A stretch of 64,000 nucleotides of DNA from BOG-1112 sp964635325. GTDB taxonomy: Bacteria; Bdellovibrionota_B; Oligoflexia; Oligoflexales; Bog-1112. Positions within the stretch are counted from its first letter, which is position 1, and each line of letters begins with the position of its first letter. This document shows, piece by piece, positions 52,343-61,659 of this stretch. The DNA lies in contig CAZWOL010000006.1 of assembly GCA_964635325.1 (NCBI GenBank), positions 1 through 64,000 of the forward strand, in the 5' to 3' direction. The translations under genes were made by a program, and so were the position numbers. The notes beneath the pieces were generated by a model that saw nothing but the letters and a program-made list of their open reading frames with translations, was not told where the DNA came from and searched no databases.

Positions 52343-53272
52343 GTGCAAAAGACCGTTATACTTCTCAACCCTGCAGCTGCAGGTGGACGCTCAGCACTTC
52401 GCTTCAAGCGTATTCAAGACAAAATCGACTTTCTCTTTCCGAAAGTTCCGGTGAGAGTCTCCGAACGTCAGGGTCATATGACCGAACTCGCTCGTCGCTG
52501 TGCACACGAAGGCATAGAGCGCATCATTGGCGTTGGTGGTGATGGCACCTTCAACCAGATTGTGAATGGGCTCTTTGAACATCAAAAGCCCATCAATCCA
52601 GATCTCGTCTTAGGAACACTTCCCATAGGAACTGGAAGTGACTTTATTCGTAGCTTGGGTATTTCAAGCGCCTTGGGCGAAGCTCTATCGGTTCTGCACA
52701 GGGGCAAAGTAGCAAGTGTCGACATAGGTCATGTGCGATTGTGTGGCTTTGATGGCAAAGAAAAAGAGCACTACTTTCTTAACATACTTTCGTGTGGAAT
52801 GAGTGCCGACATTGCGTTACGAGTGAGCCAATCTTCTGCATGGGGTGGGCCGTTTTTTCGCTACCTCCGCAATTCACTCGCAGGAATTCTGAGCTATGAC
52901 GGCAAAAACACTGAACTCCACTACCACGGAAATGGGACAGATTACAAAGGCACCTTCACCTTTCTAGTACTCGCCAATGGTCGCTATTTTGGAGGAGGCA
53001 TGTTCGCAGCTCCACAAGCACAGCTTGATGATGGAAAGCTTCAAGCTGTGCTTATCAAACATATGTCTAAGCTTGCATTGCTCAGAGCCTTTCCTTCGAT
53101 TTATAGAGGTACGCATCTAAACCTCCCTGAGACTTTGAGCTGTCAAAATGAGAGTGCGGACGTTAGTTCTACGGGACGTGTTAATGTTGAGTCCGATGGG
53201 GAATCTATCGGCACGCTACCGATGAAAGTCACCTGTCTACGCAAATCTCTTAAGGTGATTGTTGGTACCTAG
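52343..53272 (+). CDS. Diacylglycerol/lipid kinase (DagK, YegS/BmrU type)
   Basis: 309 residues from GTG 52343 (GAGG nine bases upstream); the longer frame from 52295 overlaps the previous gene. Kinase signature GVGGDGTFNQIVNGL (63-77) with GGDGT 65-69, N-terminal NPAAAGG (9-15), TLPIGTGSDFIRSLG. The C-terminal part is the beta-sandwich of the family. It phosphorylates diacylglycerol or another lipid on the inner face of the membrane. The last 36 bases overlap the end of mutY on the other strand. Confidence 0.88.
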   Translation: MQKTVILLNPAAAGGRSALRFKRIQDKIDFLFPKVPVRVSERQGHMTELARRCAHEGIERIIGVGGDGTFNQIVNGLFEHQKPINPDLVLGTLPIGTGSDFIRSLGISSALGEALSVLHRGKVASVDIGHVRLCGFDGKEKEHYFLNILSCGMSADIALRVSQSSAWGGPFFRYLRNSLAGILSYDGKNTELHYHGNGTDYKGTFTFLVLANGRYFGGGMFAAPQAQLDDGKLQAVLIKHMSKLALLRAFPSIYRGTHLNLPETLSCQNESADVSSTGRVNVESDGESIGTLPMKVTCLRKSLKVIVGT

Positions 53273-54355
53273 AAAAACTTTCCACGCCTTTAAATCCAAA
53301 GATGCCATTAGCTGAGATGCTAGCTCATCTTTCTTGAGCCATTGTATGTCTTGAAACAAAGACTCTTTGGCCCATCTTCTCTCCCAAGTAACCACTAAAA
53401 CTTCTACTGAAATTTTATGCTTCGTGATGGAGTGTCGAAAGCTCCCCAGTGACTGCCCACACGGCAAAGCAATAGCTTCTCCATCGACACGAAAGCGATT
53501 CTGCTGTGCAATTTCAGTAACAAAACCTAAGGAACCACGCAGAAATTTCGCATTATTAGAGCGCCTACTAAGACCAAAGAGTCGACCCTTTTGCAAAATT
53601 TTGATACGCAGTTTTACACTCTCTTGAGCTTCTCGCACCTTAGGTCCCGGTGCAAGATGGGTGCTTTGACGCTCACGAGCAAGACAAATATTTTGAATTG
53701 GACAAATTTCACACGATGGATTCAAAGGTCGACAGATTTTCTGACCAAGCTCCATCAAAGCTTGGTTATAAGAACCAGGATCAGATGTGCAGACCAGAAC
53801 ATTAGCAAGCTCTTGGAGCTGCTTGCGAAGGATGGGATCATTCACAGGTCGTTGAATATCAAAAATTCGAGCGAGCACTCTATAAACGTTTCCGTCTAAA
53901 ACGGCTCGAGATTCATTTAAGGTAATACTACTGATTGCTGCTGCAGTGTATTCTCCGACACCTGCGATTTTTAACCACTCCTCATAGTTGCGTGGCCATA
54001 GAATCTCTCGGCCCTCAGATTTTTCGTACAGCTGTTGCATACCACGATGCATATTCGCAAAGCGCCGATAGTAGCCAAGCCCTTGGATCTCACTGCGAAT
54101 CTCAGTTTCCGAGGCTTGTGCCAACGATTGCAAGTTGGGGAAACGTTGCACAAATCGAATATACTTAGGAATCACTGCAGCAAGGGTCGTTTGCTGCAAC
54201 ATAATTTCACTCACCCAAACATGATAAGGATCACGCAATGTATCCCACAACTCACGCCAGGCATGTGCTGTCTTGTTGCTTTTATACCAAAGCAAAAGAG
54301 GATCTCGCAATTCTTGCACTACAAAATGGAGAGATAAGGACGGGGTTGGCTTCAT
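53237..54355 (-). CDS. mutY: A/G-specific adenine glycosylase
   Basis: 372 residues. Removes adenine misincorporated opposite 8-oxoguanine. Catalytic E50 is in VSEIMLQQTT and D154 in VLDGNVYRV; the helix-hairpin-helix GVGEYTAAA is at 132-140. The iron-sulfur cluster ligands are C208, C215, C218 and C224 (C-x6-C-x2-C-x5-C). The C-terminal part (about 250-372) is a reduced NUDIX-like 8-oxoG-recognition domain. Six bases after the H1-like gene. Confidence 0.94.
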   Translation of the reverse strand: MKPTPSLSLHFVVQELRDPLLLWYKSNKTAHAWRELWDTLRDPYHVWVSEIMLQQTTLAAVIPKYIRFVQRFPNLQSLAQASETEIRSEIQGLGYYRRFANMHRGMQQLYEKSEGREILWPRNYEEWLKIAGVGEYTAAAISSITLNESRAVLDGNVYRVLARIFDIQRPVNDPILRKQLQELANVLVCTSDPGSYNQALMELGQKICRPLNPSCEICPIQNICLARERQSTHLAPGPKVREAQESVKLRIKILQKGRLFGLSRRSNNAKFLRGSLGFVTEIAQQNRFRVDGEAIALPCGQSLGSFRHSITKHKISVEVLVVTWERRWAKESLFQDIQWLKKDELASQLMASLDLKAWKVFLGTNNHLKRFA

Positions 54356-54361
54356 GAAAAT

Positions 54362-54748
54362 TTAGGTACTCGTTTTAGCTCCCGACTTAGTAGAAGCTTT
54401 TTTGGCTTTAGGTCGGGCTGACTTGTTTTTATTCGTAGCAACTTTAGCTTTGCCTGGTGTTTTTTTCTTCAGAGATTTGGTTTTTTTCTTGAAACCTTTT
54501 TCAAGCTTATCCACATCGATGCCAGCTTTTTTGGCATTCTTACGAAGCTCTTCCACAAAATTATGATAGGTTGGTTCCATTTTTTTTAACTTCGCAGCGA
54601 GAACTTTCGTCAGCTCAGCTTTGGTCTGTTCGAGATTGGTTTTGAGATCCAAGCTTTTGATTTTTTCAAGAAGGTCATTACCCTCTTTCTGGACGCTATC
54701 TTGCAATTTGCCGATATCGTTTTGAATGCGCGCAATCAACTTCTTCAT
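54362..54748 (-). CDS. Histone H1-like protein with coiled-coil N-terminus
   Basis: 128 residues. Residues 1-80 are charged helix (KEGNDLLEKIKSLDLKTNLEQ, then AKLKKMEPTYHNFVEELRKN) and resemble a phasin-like or coiled-coil module; residues 83-128 are a Lys/Ala/Ser/Pro-rich tail (KKKTKSLKKKTPGKAKVA then further KxxxK units) like bacterial histone H1 homologues. It may bind DNA or granule surfaces. No family signature otherwise. Cotranscribed with mutY. Confidence 0.7.
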   Translation of the reverse strand: MKKLIARIQNDIGKLQDSVQKEGNDLLEKIKSLDLKTNLEQTKAELTKVLAAKLKKMEPTYHNFVEELRKNAKKAGIDVDKLEKGFKKKTKSLKKKTPGKAKVATNKNKSARPKAKKASTKSGAKTST

Positions 54749-54838
54749 AAAAATCTCTCCATTTTTTGGATTCTTTCATCCTTTTTACGGCTAGCCTATG
54801 TTTTGGTCAATGCAATTTTTCTGCAAAAAACAAACTCA

Positions 54839-55696
54839 TCATACAGAATAGGAATAAACACCTTGCTTGGTCTTGCGTCCAAGTCGACCAGCATCAACAT
54901 ACTGAATCAGTAACGGACAAGGTCTATACTTTGCATCACCTAGTCCTTTATGAAGGACTGTCATAATGGCCAAACATGTATCAAGTCCGATAAAATCGGC
55001 AAGCTGCAATGGTCCCATAGGTTGGTTGGTACCTAATTTCATACCAAGGTCAATGTGCTCTGGAGACGCTATTCCCTCCATTAAAACATAAAACGCTTCG
55101 TTGATCATGGGCATAAGAATGCGATTGATGATAAAACCTGCATAGTCTTTGCTACGCACTGCTTCTTTTTCTAGTGACTTAACAAATGCAAGCACACGCT
55201 CCGTAAGAGTCTCATGTGTTTGTAGAGCAGGAATCACTTCGACCAAATTCATTAGAGGAACTGGATTCATAAAATGAAGGCCGATCGCACGTTCTGGCTT
55301 AGCGAGACAGGCCGCCAATTTGGTGATAGAAATTGAAGACGTATTGCTTGCAATTACACAGTCCTTAGAAACAACACTCTCAATCTGACGTAAGACACGC
55401 TCTTTGAGTTCGATTTTCTCATCGACCGCTTCCACAACAAGATCACAACTCTTTAGAGCTGAATAGTCTTCTGTGAAATGAATTGCAGCAATCGCATCTT
55501 TTTGCTGAGTGCTAATTTTTTCTTTCTCGAGTAACTTTGCCGCAGAGCGTTGTATGCCTGCCTTGGCGACATCTAACTGTTGTTTTTTGATATCCACCAA
55601 CACAACACTTGCACCATAAGTTGCACAGACTTGGGCAATACCAGACCCCATTTGACCTGCACCTACAACTCCGACAGTACCAAACGCTAGTGACAT
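54839..55696 (-). CDS. hbd: 3-hydroxybutyryl-CoA dehydrogenase
   Basis: 285 residues. NAD-dependent oxidation of (S)-3-hydroxyacyl-CoA. The dinucleotide motif GAGQMGSG is at 12-19; ASNTSSISITKLA and GLHFMNPVPLMNLVEVI contain the catalytic His-Glu pair; NRILMPMINEAF begins the C-terminal helical domain. With the acyl-CoA dehydrogenase and EtfAB it gives a beta-oxidation route (or butyrate synthesis in reverse). Nine bases after the fused E1 gene. Confidence 0.95.
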   Translation of the reverse strand: MSLAFGTVGVVGAGQMGSGIAQVCATYGASVVLVDIKKQQLDVAKAGIQRSAAKLLEKEKISTQQKDAIAAIHFTEDYSALKSCDLVVEAVDEKIELKERVLRQIESVVSKDCVIASNTSSISITKLAACLAKPERAIGLHFMNPVPLMNLVEVIPALQTHETLTERVLAFVKSLEKEAVRSKDYAGFIINRILMPMINEAFYVLMEGIASPEHIDLGMKLGTNQPMGPLQLADFIGLDTCLAIMTVLHKGLGDAKYRPCPLLIQYVDAGRLGRKTKQGVYSYSV

Positions 55697-55705
55697 TTTT
55701 ACTCC

Positions 55706-58108
55706 TTACAACTCAGCAAAACTTTGTGGATCACGCTCATGCATCATCTTGTAAACCAACTCTACGATATCATCCGTACTCGGTTTGGAAAAATAGTCTC
55801 CGTCCGATCCGTATGCTGAACGATGAGCTTTTGCAGAAAGCGTCCGAGGGGCCGCGTCAAGATATTCATACGCTTTTTGGGTCTCTAAAACTTCCTGCAT
55901 CATGTATGCAGTAGCACCACCAGGGACATCTTCATCAACAAAGAGCACCGCATTTGTTTTGCGAATAGAATGCAAAATCGTATGATCAAGGTCAAAAGGA
56001 ACTAAGGTTTGTACGTCAATGAGTTCGACCGAAATACTGAGTTTTGCAAGTTCGATAGCAGCAAGCTGCGCCAGAGCCACGCACGCACCGTAGGTCACGA
56101 TGGTCAGATCTGTTCCTTCTCGCAGAATTTCACAGCACCCTAGAGCTACTGTGTAACTCCCCAGGTTATCGGGAACTCTTTCCTTCACACGATAACCATT
56201 GAGCACCTCGATCACGAGAGCTGGATCCTGTCCTAAAAGCAAGGTTTGATACATGCCAGCAGCTTGCGTGCAATTCCGTGGCACACAGATATGCATCCCT
56301 CGCAAAGAGCCCAGCAACATGCCCATCGGTGAACCCGTATGCCAAATGCCTTCGAGACGGTGACCTTTGGTACGTACAATCACAGGAGCAATCTGCCCAC
56401 CTGCTGTTCGATAATGGAGAGTTGCGAGATCATCGCTCATCCCTTGCAACGCAAAAAGCAAGTAATCCAGATACTGAATATCTACGATCGGTCGCAAACC
56501 CCTCATAGCTGCACCAAGCCCCTGACCGAAGATCGTCATCTCACGGATACCCGTATCTGTCACACGGAGTGCTCCATATTGTTTCCACAGACCCTCGAAC
56601 TCAAGATTGACACCTCCGAGTTGTCCAACATCTTCACCGACAATGAACATGCGAGGATCCTGCGCAAGTTTGATCTCGAAGTATTTTTGTATAATCTGAC
56701 GCCCATCAAGATGAGCCGATGCTTCGGAGTACTGAGGAGCTAAAGCAGGCACTTGAAGAGGTGAGTGATGTCGGCTCAGCAGGCAACTACTGTAAGCAGT
56801 TGTACAACGTTGTCGGTATGCTTCGAGAAAATTACGCAGAGCATCGGAATTTTTATTCTCAATAGAGCGTTGCAAGAGAGTCTTGCGCGCCCATATATCA
56901 AGCTGACGCCGCAACACATTCGATGTTGAAAGTTCTGCGTCCAGTTTGTGTGCAAGCACGTCACCATCTTCAGGCAGTTGGCGTATGCTTTGCAGCAGAG
57001 CCTCGCGTTCTTGTAGAATAGCTCCTTGGTAATCATCCCAAGCAAGCTGACGCTCTCGCTCAACGAATGCAACCGCTTCTTCGTCGATCCTTGCGAGCGT
57101 ATCTTCGGTTGCAATTTTTTGGCTAAGAATCCAGGCTCGCATCACCTTGATACCATCGATGGAATCTTCATAGTCCAAACGTTCTTTTGACTTGTAACGT
57201 TCATGACTCCCGCTAGTCGAGTGTCCTTGCGGTTGCGTTAGGTGAGTTACGTGGACAATACAAGGAGCATGTGTCTCCCGACACTTAGCAATCGCTCGCG
57301 AATAGACATCTACCAAGGCTTCATAGTCATGACCAGGAACCGTGTAGATATCAAATCCCTTCAATTTTCCTTCGCTTGCAAAACCTTGGAGCACCAAGGA
57401 CAAGCTGCTTTTGGTCATTTGAAATTCGTTAGGAACAGATATACCGTAGCCATCATCCCACAGAGACATAGCGAGTGGAATCTGCAGAACCCCAGCAGCG
57501 TTGATAGCTTCCCAGAACACACCTTCTGCAGCAGCTGCGTTGCCGATAGTACCAAAGGCGACCTCATTTCCCTGCACAGAAAACGAAGATGCTCCCTTCC
57601 ATTGCTGTAAAGCGGACTCTTGACGATAGAGTTTGGAAGCATAAGCAAGACCAACAAGACGGGCCATCTGCCCTCCGGTTGGAGAAACATCACTCGACAC
57701 GTTATGCATCGACATTTGCGACAACCAAGCACCACTCTCATCGATATAGCGTGTTGCAAAGTGGCAATTCATCTGTCGCCCACCCGATGCAGGCTCACGC
57801 TCTAGAGAAGGATCTGCATAAAGCTGTGCAAAAAATTGTCGAACAGAACAAACCTCCAAAGCCATCATTAGAGTCTGGTCACGGTAATATCCAGAGCGCC
57901 AGTCTCCCTTGCGAAAGGCACGTGCCATCGCAAGTTGAGCGATCTCTTTACCATCTCCAAAAATACCAAACTTAGCTTTTCCTCCGAGCACTTCTTTGCG
58001 ACCGAGCAAGCTGGTCTCTCGACTCACCACTGCAAGTTTGTAGTCATCAAGAATTGCTTGTAAAGCTTTGATGTCTCTTTGAATGTTCTCACGACTTGCT
58101 TTCGCCAT
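55706..58108 (-). CDS. Fused E1 alpha-beta of a branched-chain or pyruvate-type 2-oxoacid dehydrogenase
   Basis: 800 residues from the ATG at 58108 (GAGG six bases upstream; four extra codons are open). The N-terminal half is E1-alpha, with the thiamine-diphosphate segment AFGTIGNAAAAEGVFWEAIN; the usual GDG begins GTIG here. The C-terminal half is E1-beta (FIVGEDVGQLGG, then ADILWTDQ-unlike IREMTIFGQGLGAAMRGLRP and a C-terminal VPGGATAYMMQEV). One-chain E1 enzymes occur in Bacteroidetes and some deltaproteobacteria. The E2 and E3 genes are not in the window. The oxoacid is most likely a branched-chain one, by homology. Confidence 0.85.
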   Translation of the reverse strand: MAKASRENIQRDIKALQAILDDYKLAVVSRETSLLGRKEVLGGKAKFGIFGDGKEIAQLAMARAFRKGDWRSGYYRDQTLMMALEVCSVRQFFAQLYADPSLEREPASGGRQMNCHFATRYIDESGAWLSQMSMHNVSSDVSPTGGQMARLVGLAYASKLYRQESALQQWKGASSFSVQGNEVAFGTIGNAAAAEGVFWEAINAAGVLQIPLAMSLWDDGYGISVPNEFQMTKSSLSLVLQGFASEGKLKGFDIYTVPGHDYEALVDVYSRAIAKCRETHAPCIVHVTHLTQPQGHSTSGSHERYKSKERLDYEDSIDGIKVMRAWILSQKIATEDTLARIDEEAVAFVERERQLAWDDYQGAILQEREALLQSIRQLPEDGDVLAHKLDAELSTSNVLRRQLDIWARKTLLQRSIENKNSDALRNFLEAYRQRCTTAYSSCLLSRHHSPLQVPALAPQYSEASAHLDGRQIIQKYFEIKLAQDPRMFIVGEDVGQLGGVNLEFEGLWKQYGALRVTDTGIREMTIFGQGLGAAMRGLRPIVDIQYLDYLLFALQGMSDDLATLHYRTAGGQIAPVIVRTKGHRLEGIWHTGSPMGMLLGSLRGMHICVPRNCTQAAGMYQTLLLGQDPALVIEVLNGYRVKERVPDNLGSYTVALGCCEILREGTDLTIVTYGACVALAQLAAIELAKLSISVELIDVQTLVPFDLDHTILHSIRKTNAVLFVDEDVPGGATAYMMQEVLETQKAYEYLDAAPRTLSAKAHRSAYGSDGDYFSKPSTDDIVELVYKMMHERDPQSFAEL

Positions 58109-58138
58109 CACCAACCTCAATTTGTGTCTGAGAATAAA

Positions 58139-60562
58139 CTAGTCACTTTCCCGCTGAAAGAAAACAACCGTTACACCATCACCACCTTCTTGTGAATCAC
58201 CAGGGAAGTATTCGATGTCATAGGGACAGTTTTTTGCGAGCTCATTACGAATGGTCTGCTTCAAAACCTGGGTGCCATGTCCGTGAATAATTAAGACAGC
58301 GTATTCACCTCTCATGACAGCTGCATCCAGAAAACGCCACACTTTCTCCATCGAATCATCCACAGTCAGACCACGTAGATCCAAACTATTGGTTGCGGAT
58401 GGAATCACCAATCGCCGCGATTTGGATTCACTGGTTTTCACCATAGGCTTTTTGCGAGGTGGTTGCAGTTTATATGGTTTAGCAGCTTCACTACGACTCA
58501 CGATGCGCAGATCTTTTAAGACTACTTTCGATTTTAGAGATCCGACTTCGACTTCGATTTTTTCCGAAGAAGTTTTTCCTTTGCTTAGGATCTTACCCAT
58601 CTTTTTAAGACGACTAACATAGACGCTGTCACCTTTTTTTAGATGCTCAAAAACTGCAGGTTCTCCAGGCTCTTTCTCCTGAATAAGATGATCGTTTCCG
58701 AGCTTGCTGATTCCCTTCTTAAGGCTGCCAAGTGTATCATTCAGTTCTTTGCAACTCTCAGCTTCAACGGGCTCATTCTTTTTCGAATTTTTGAGAGCGA
58801 CTTCGAGTTTTTCACGAAGAGATTTGAACTCATCTTCATATTGTTGAATGACTTTTTCAGCTAGATCGTGTCTACGCTTCTTGAGCAACTCAACTTCGTG
58901 TGCCCAACGAGACTTTTCTTCTTCGGCCTTACGAATCTTGGCTTGAGCCTCTTCAACTTTGCTTTCATATTGAGAAACCTGACTCAGAAGTTTCGCAATT
59001 GCAGATTCGAATGTCGAAACCTCTTTGCCACGCAGATCATGTGCACGACGTACAATCTGAGTTGGTATTCCAACCTGCTCAGCAACTTCGATACCAAAGC
59101 TCAGTCCTGGCAAATCAAAATTCAAAGTATAGGTAGGATGGTACCCATCACGATATCCCATGGCTCCACTGCGGAACTTAGGATTATCCATCGCAAGAAT
59201 TTTCAAACTGTCAAAGTGAGTTGTTGCAATCACCCACGCACCACGTTTCGCCAAATGCTCGAGTATAGCTTGAGCAAGAGCAGCTCCAGTATGCGGTTCG
59301 GTGCCAACGCAAATCTCATCAAGAAAAATAAGATCGTTGGGGCCTGCATTTTCTAAAATGGGTTTCAGACCCATCAAATGCCCGGAGAATGTCGACAACT
59401 GTGCACTAATATCTTGGGTATCACCCATTTCTATATACATATTGTCGAAGAGATAAATCTCCGAACCTTCGCCCACCGATGGCATCAGGCCTGCTGCAAC
59501 CATCATATGAACCATAGCAACCGTTTTCAGCACAACCGTCTTGCCACCAGCGTTAGGACCAGAAATCACCAGACTGTTCTGTCCTTCCAGCAGTTGAATG
59601 TCGTTAGCAACAATGCGCCCACTATCTCCGAGCACTAAGAAAGGGTGCACAGCTTCACGTAGATTCATGACCGGATGATCACTGAGGCGAATCGGTGCTG
59701 CATCGAGTTTATATGCTAGCTGTGCCTCAGCAAATAGTACGTCCAAGCTCACAAGTTCTTTGTAGTTGTCACGTATCGCTTCGCTTTCTCTAGCAACGGC
59801 TTGGCTCAGCTCACGTAAGATGCGAAAGACTTCTATGCGCTCAGAAAGTTCGAGTTCTTTAAGGCTTTCATTTTGTGTGCGCACCGAAGTGGGTTCGATA
59901 AAAAGAGTTTGCCCACTTGCTGAAGTTGCAACGATGGTACCCGACACACGACCTCGACCATCTAACTTGACAGGAACGACGTAACGATCCTCACGCATGG
60001 TAAAGAAGTCATCTTGCAAGTACTGAGCAAACTCAGTCTCCCGTGAAATATTCGTCAGAGACTCTTCAATGCGCTTGCGCAAATTACGAATTTGCATGCG
60101 CAAACGTGCAAGTTCGGGAGTTGCATCATCGCGTACAGCTCCTGCATCATCAATCGCGCTTGCGATCGACTTAAGAAGCTCAGGCAGTGGTTGCAATTGC
60201 TCTTGCACCTGCCGCAGGGTCGAGCAGACCGCTGAAAATTCTCGGGCAAAAACAGCTACGCGCTGCGTAGTGTGCAACAAACTCAGGATTACCTTAAACT
60301 GTTCCCCTTCGAGCACTTGCCCAATCGAGAGTTGCTTAAGTATGGAATAAATGGGACGCAGCTCCCCAATTGCAGGAAGCGTACCTAAGCGAATAAGGGA
60401 GAGTAGGGGACCAACGGCATCCCATCGATCCTTGACCTCTTGCTTTTTGAGGTCGGGACGTAGTTCGAGGACTTGTGATTTACCCTCTTCAGTCTGGCAA
60501 TAGTCTGCCAAATAATTGAGGAGTATGGACCATTCTAATTTTTCAACTAACTTTGCGCTCAT
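58139..60562 (-). CDS. mutS2: MutS2 family ATPase with Smr nuclease domain
   Basis: 807 residues. MutS core and clamp (1-300), ATPase with Walker A GPNAGGKT (335-342), TFSGHL and LIFLDEICVGTEPHTGAAL, an extended coiled coil (about 510-610) and a C-terminal Smr domain (about 730-807: LDLRGLTVDDSMEKV and IIHGHGTQVLK). MutS2 suppresses recombination and, in Bacillus, splits collided ribosomes (RqcU). It lacks the mismatch-binding domain. First of a minus-strand series mutS2, E1, hbd, H1-like, mutY. Confidence 0.94.
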   Translation of the reverse strand: MSAKLVEKLEWSILLNYLADYCQTEEGKSQVLELRPDLKKQEVKDRWDAVGPLLSLIRLGTLPAIGELRPIYSILKQLSIGQVLEGEQFKVILSLLHTTQRVAVFAREFSAVCSTLRQVQEQLQPLPELLKSIASAIDDAGAVRDDATPELARLRMQIRNLRKRIEESLTNISRETEFAQYLQDDFFTMREDRYVVPVKLDGRGRVSGTIVATSASGQTLFIEPTSVRTQNESLKELELSERIEVFRILRELSQAVARESEAIRDNYKELVSLDVLFAEAQLAYKLDAAPIRLSDHPVMNLREAVHPFLVLGDSGRIVANDIQLLEGQNSLVISGPNAGGKTVVLKTVAMVHMMVAAGLMPSVGEGSEIYLFDNMYIEMGDTQDISAQLSTFSGHLMGLKPILENAGPNDLIFLDEICVGTEPHTGAALAQAILEHLAKRGAWVIATTHFDSLKILAMDNPKFRSGAMGYRDGYHPTYTLNFDLPGLSFGIEVAEQVGIPTQIVRRAHDLRGKEVSTFESAIAKLLSQVSQYESKVEEAQAKIRKAEEEKSRWAHEVELLKKRRHDLAEKVIQQYEDEFKSLREKLEVALKNSKKNEPVEAESCKELNDTLGSLKKGISKLGNDHLIQEKEPGEPAVFEHLKKGDSVYVSRLKKMGKILSKGKTSSEKIEVEVGSLKSKVVLKDLRIVSRSEAAKPYKLQPPRKKPMVKTSESKSRRLVIPSATNSLDLRGLTVDDSMEKVWRFLDAAVMRGEYAVLIIHGHGTQVLKQTIRNELAKNCPYDIEYFPGDSQEGGDGVTVVFFQRESD

Positions 60563-60686
60563 ATTTTTCTTTTTCTCCTGCGAGAGCTAGAGCTCGAACG
60601 CCTGGAGTTCCTGTGCTATTTTGAAGGATGAACTTGAATTCCATAGACACTGCAATGGAAGTCTAATCATCGCGAAAGGAACTTTT

Positions 60687-61550
60687 TTGTCTATAACTTT
60701 TTCCCAGATACTACTTTCCCCACTCACCTGGATTTTCTTCGTCTTTGGCTCGATTCTAGGCAGTTTTGCCAATGTATGCATTTACCGCCTCCCCCGAGAA
60801 ATCTTTTGGCGCTCACACCGCTCCTTTTGCCCGCACTGTGAAGTCCCCATACCTTTCTGGTGGAACCTACCCATTTTTGGTTTCCTCCTACTCAGAGGAA
60901 AAACTCACTGTTGTGACAAAGCCATTCCACGCTATTATCCGCTCGTAGAACTCTTCTGCGGATTGATGGTTAGCTACATCTACTGGCACTTTCCATTTTG
61001 GGGTAACGAACTCCCCCTTATGCCCCTACATATTCCAACGCTTCTTCGCTTTCTACATGCGTTGGTCTTTGCTTATCTGCTTCTGATTGCCTCAGTTATT
61101 GACATGCAGCACATGATCATCCCCGATGTGATTAGTCTGCCTATGGTTGCAGTAGCCCCACTTATTGCTTGGCTTCATCCAGATCTAACACTCCGCAGTT
61201 CGGGACTCGGCATTCTCCTTGGTGGAGGTGTATTCTTCCTGGTGGGGTGGATCTATATTGTACTGAGACGCAAAGAAGGCATGGGAATGGGTGATGTCAA
61301 GCTCCTTGGCGCCATCGGTGGTTGGCTCGGCTACGAAGCCCTTCTGCCCACTATACTTTTCGCATCGATCAGCGGCACCGTACTGAGTCTGAGTTGGATG
61401 CTATTCAAACGCGAATGGGACATGCAGGCTCCAATACCTTTCGGTCCATTCCTTGCAACTGGTGCTGCATTTTATCTGCTTGCTCCTATGCACTGGCTCG
61501 AAGCCATTTCACATTTACAAATGGCACTTGCAAATGCACTCACCAACTAA
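60687..61550 (+). CDS. Prepilin peptidase
   Basis: 287 residues from TTG 60687 (AAAGGAAC upstream); the longer frame from 60621 would place hydrophilic residues before the first helix. Aspartate protease of type IV pilus or type II secretion systems; catalytic D139 in VIDMQHMIIPDV and D203 in GMGDVKLLG. It cleaves prepilin leaders and may methylate the new N-terminus. Cysteines C48, C51, C75, C76: the second pair is adjacent instead of the usual C-x2-C. Membrane helices 8 or so. Divergent from mutS2. Confidence 0.9.
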   Translation: MSITFSQILLSPLTWIFFVFGSILGSFANVCIYRLPREIFWRSHRSFCPHCEVPIPFWWNLPIFGFLLLRGKTHCCDKAIPRYYPLVELFCGLMVSYIYWHFPFWGNELPLMPLHIPTLLRFLHALVFAYLLLIASVIDMQHMIIPDVISLPMVAVAPLIAWLHPDLTLRSSGLGILLGGGVFFLVGWIYIVLRRKEGMGMGDVKLLGAIGGWLGYEALLPTILFASISGTVLSLSWMLFKREWDMQAPIPFGPFLATGAAFYLLAPMHWLEAISHLQMALANALTN

Positions 61551-61659
61551 AACTGGATATTCACTCTAGGTCAAAACGACGTAGCCCCATCATCAAGAAC
61601 TTACACCCCGTATGCGAATGTCTCGATGATTTAAAATTTCAACATCGAAGGAGCTCGCC

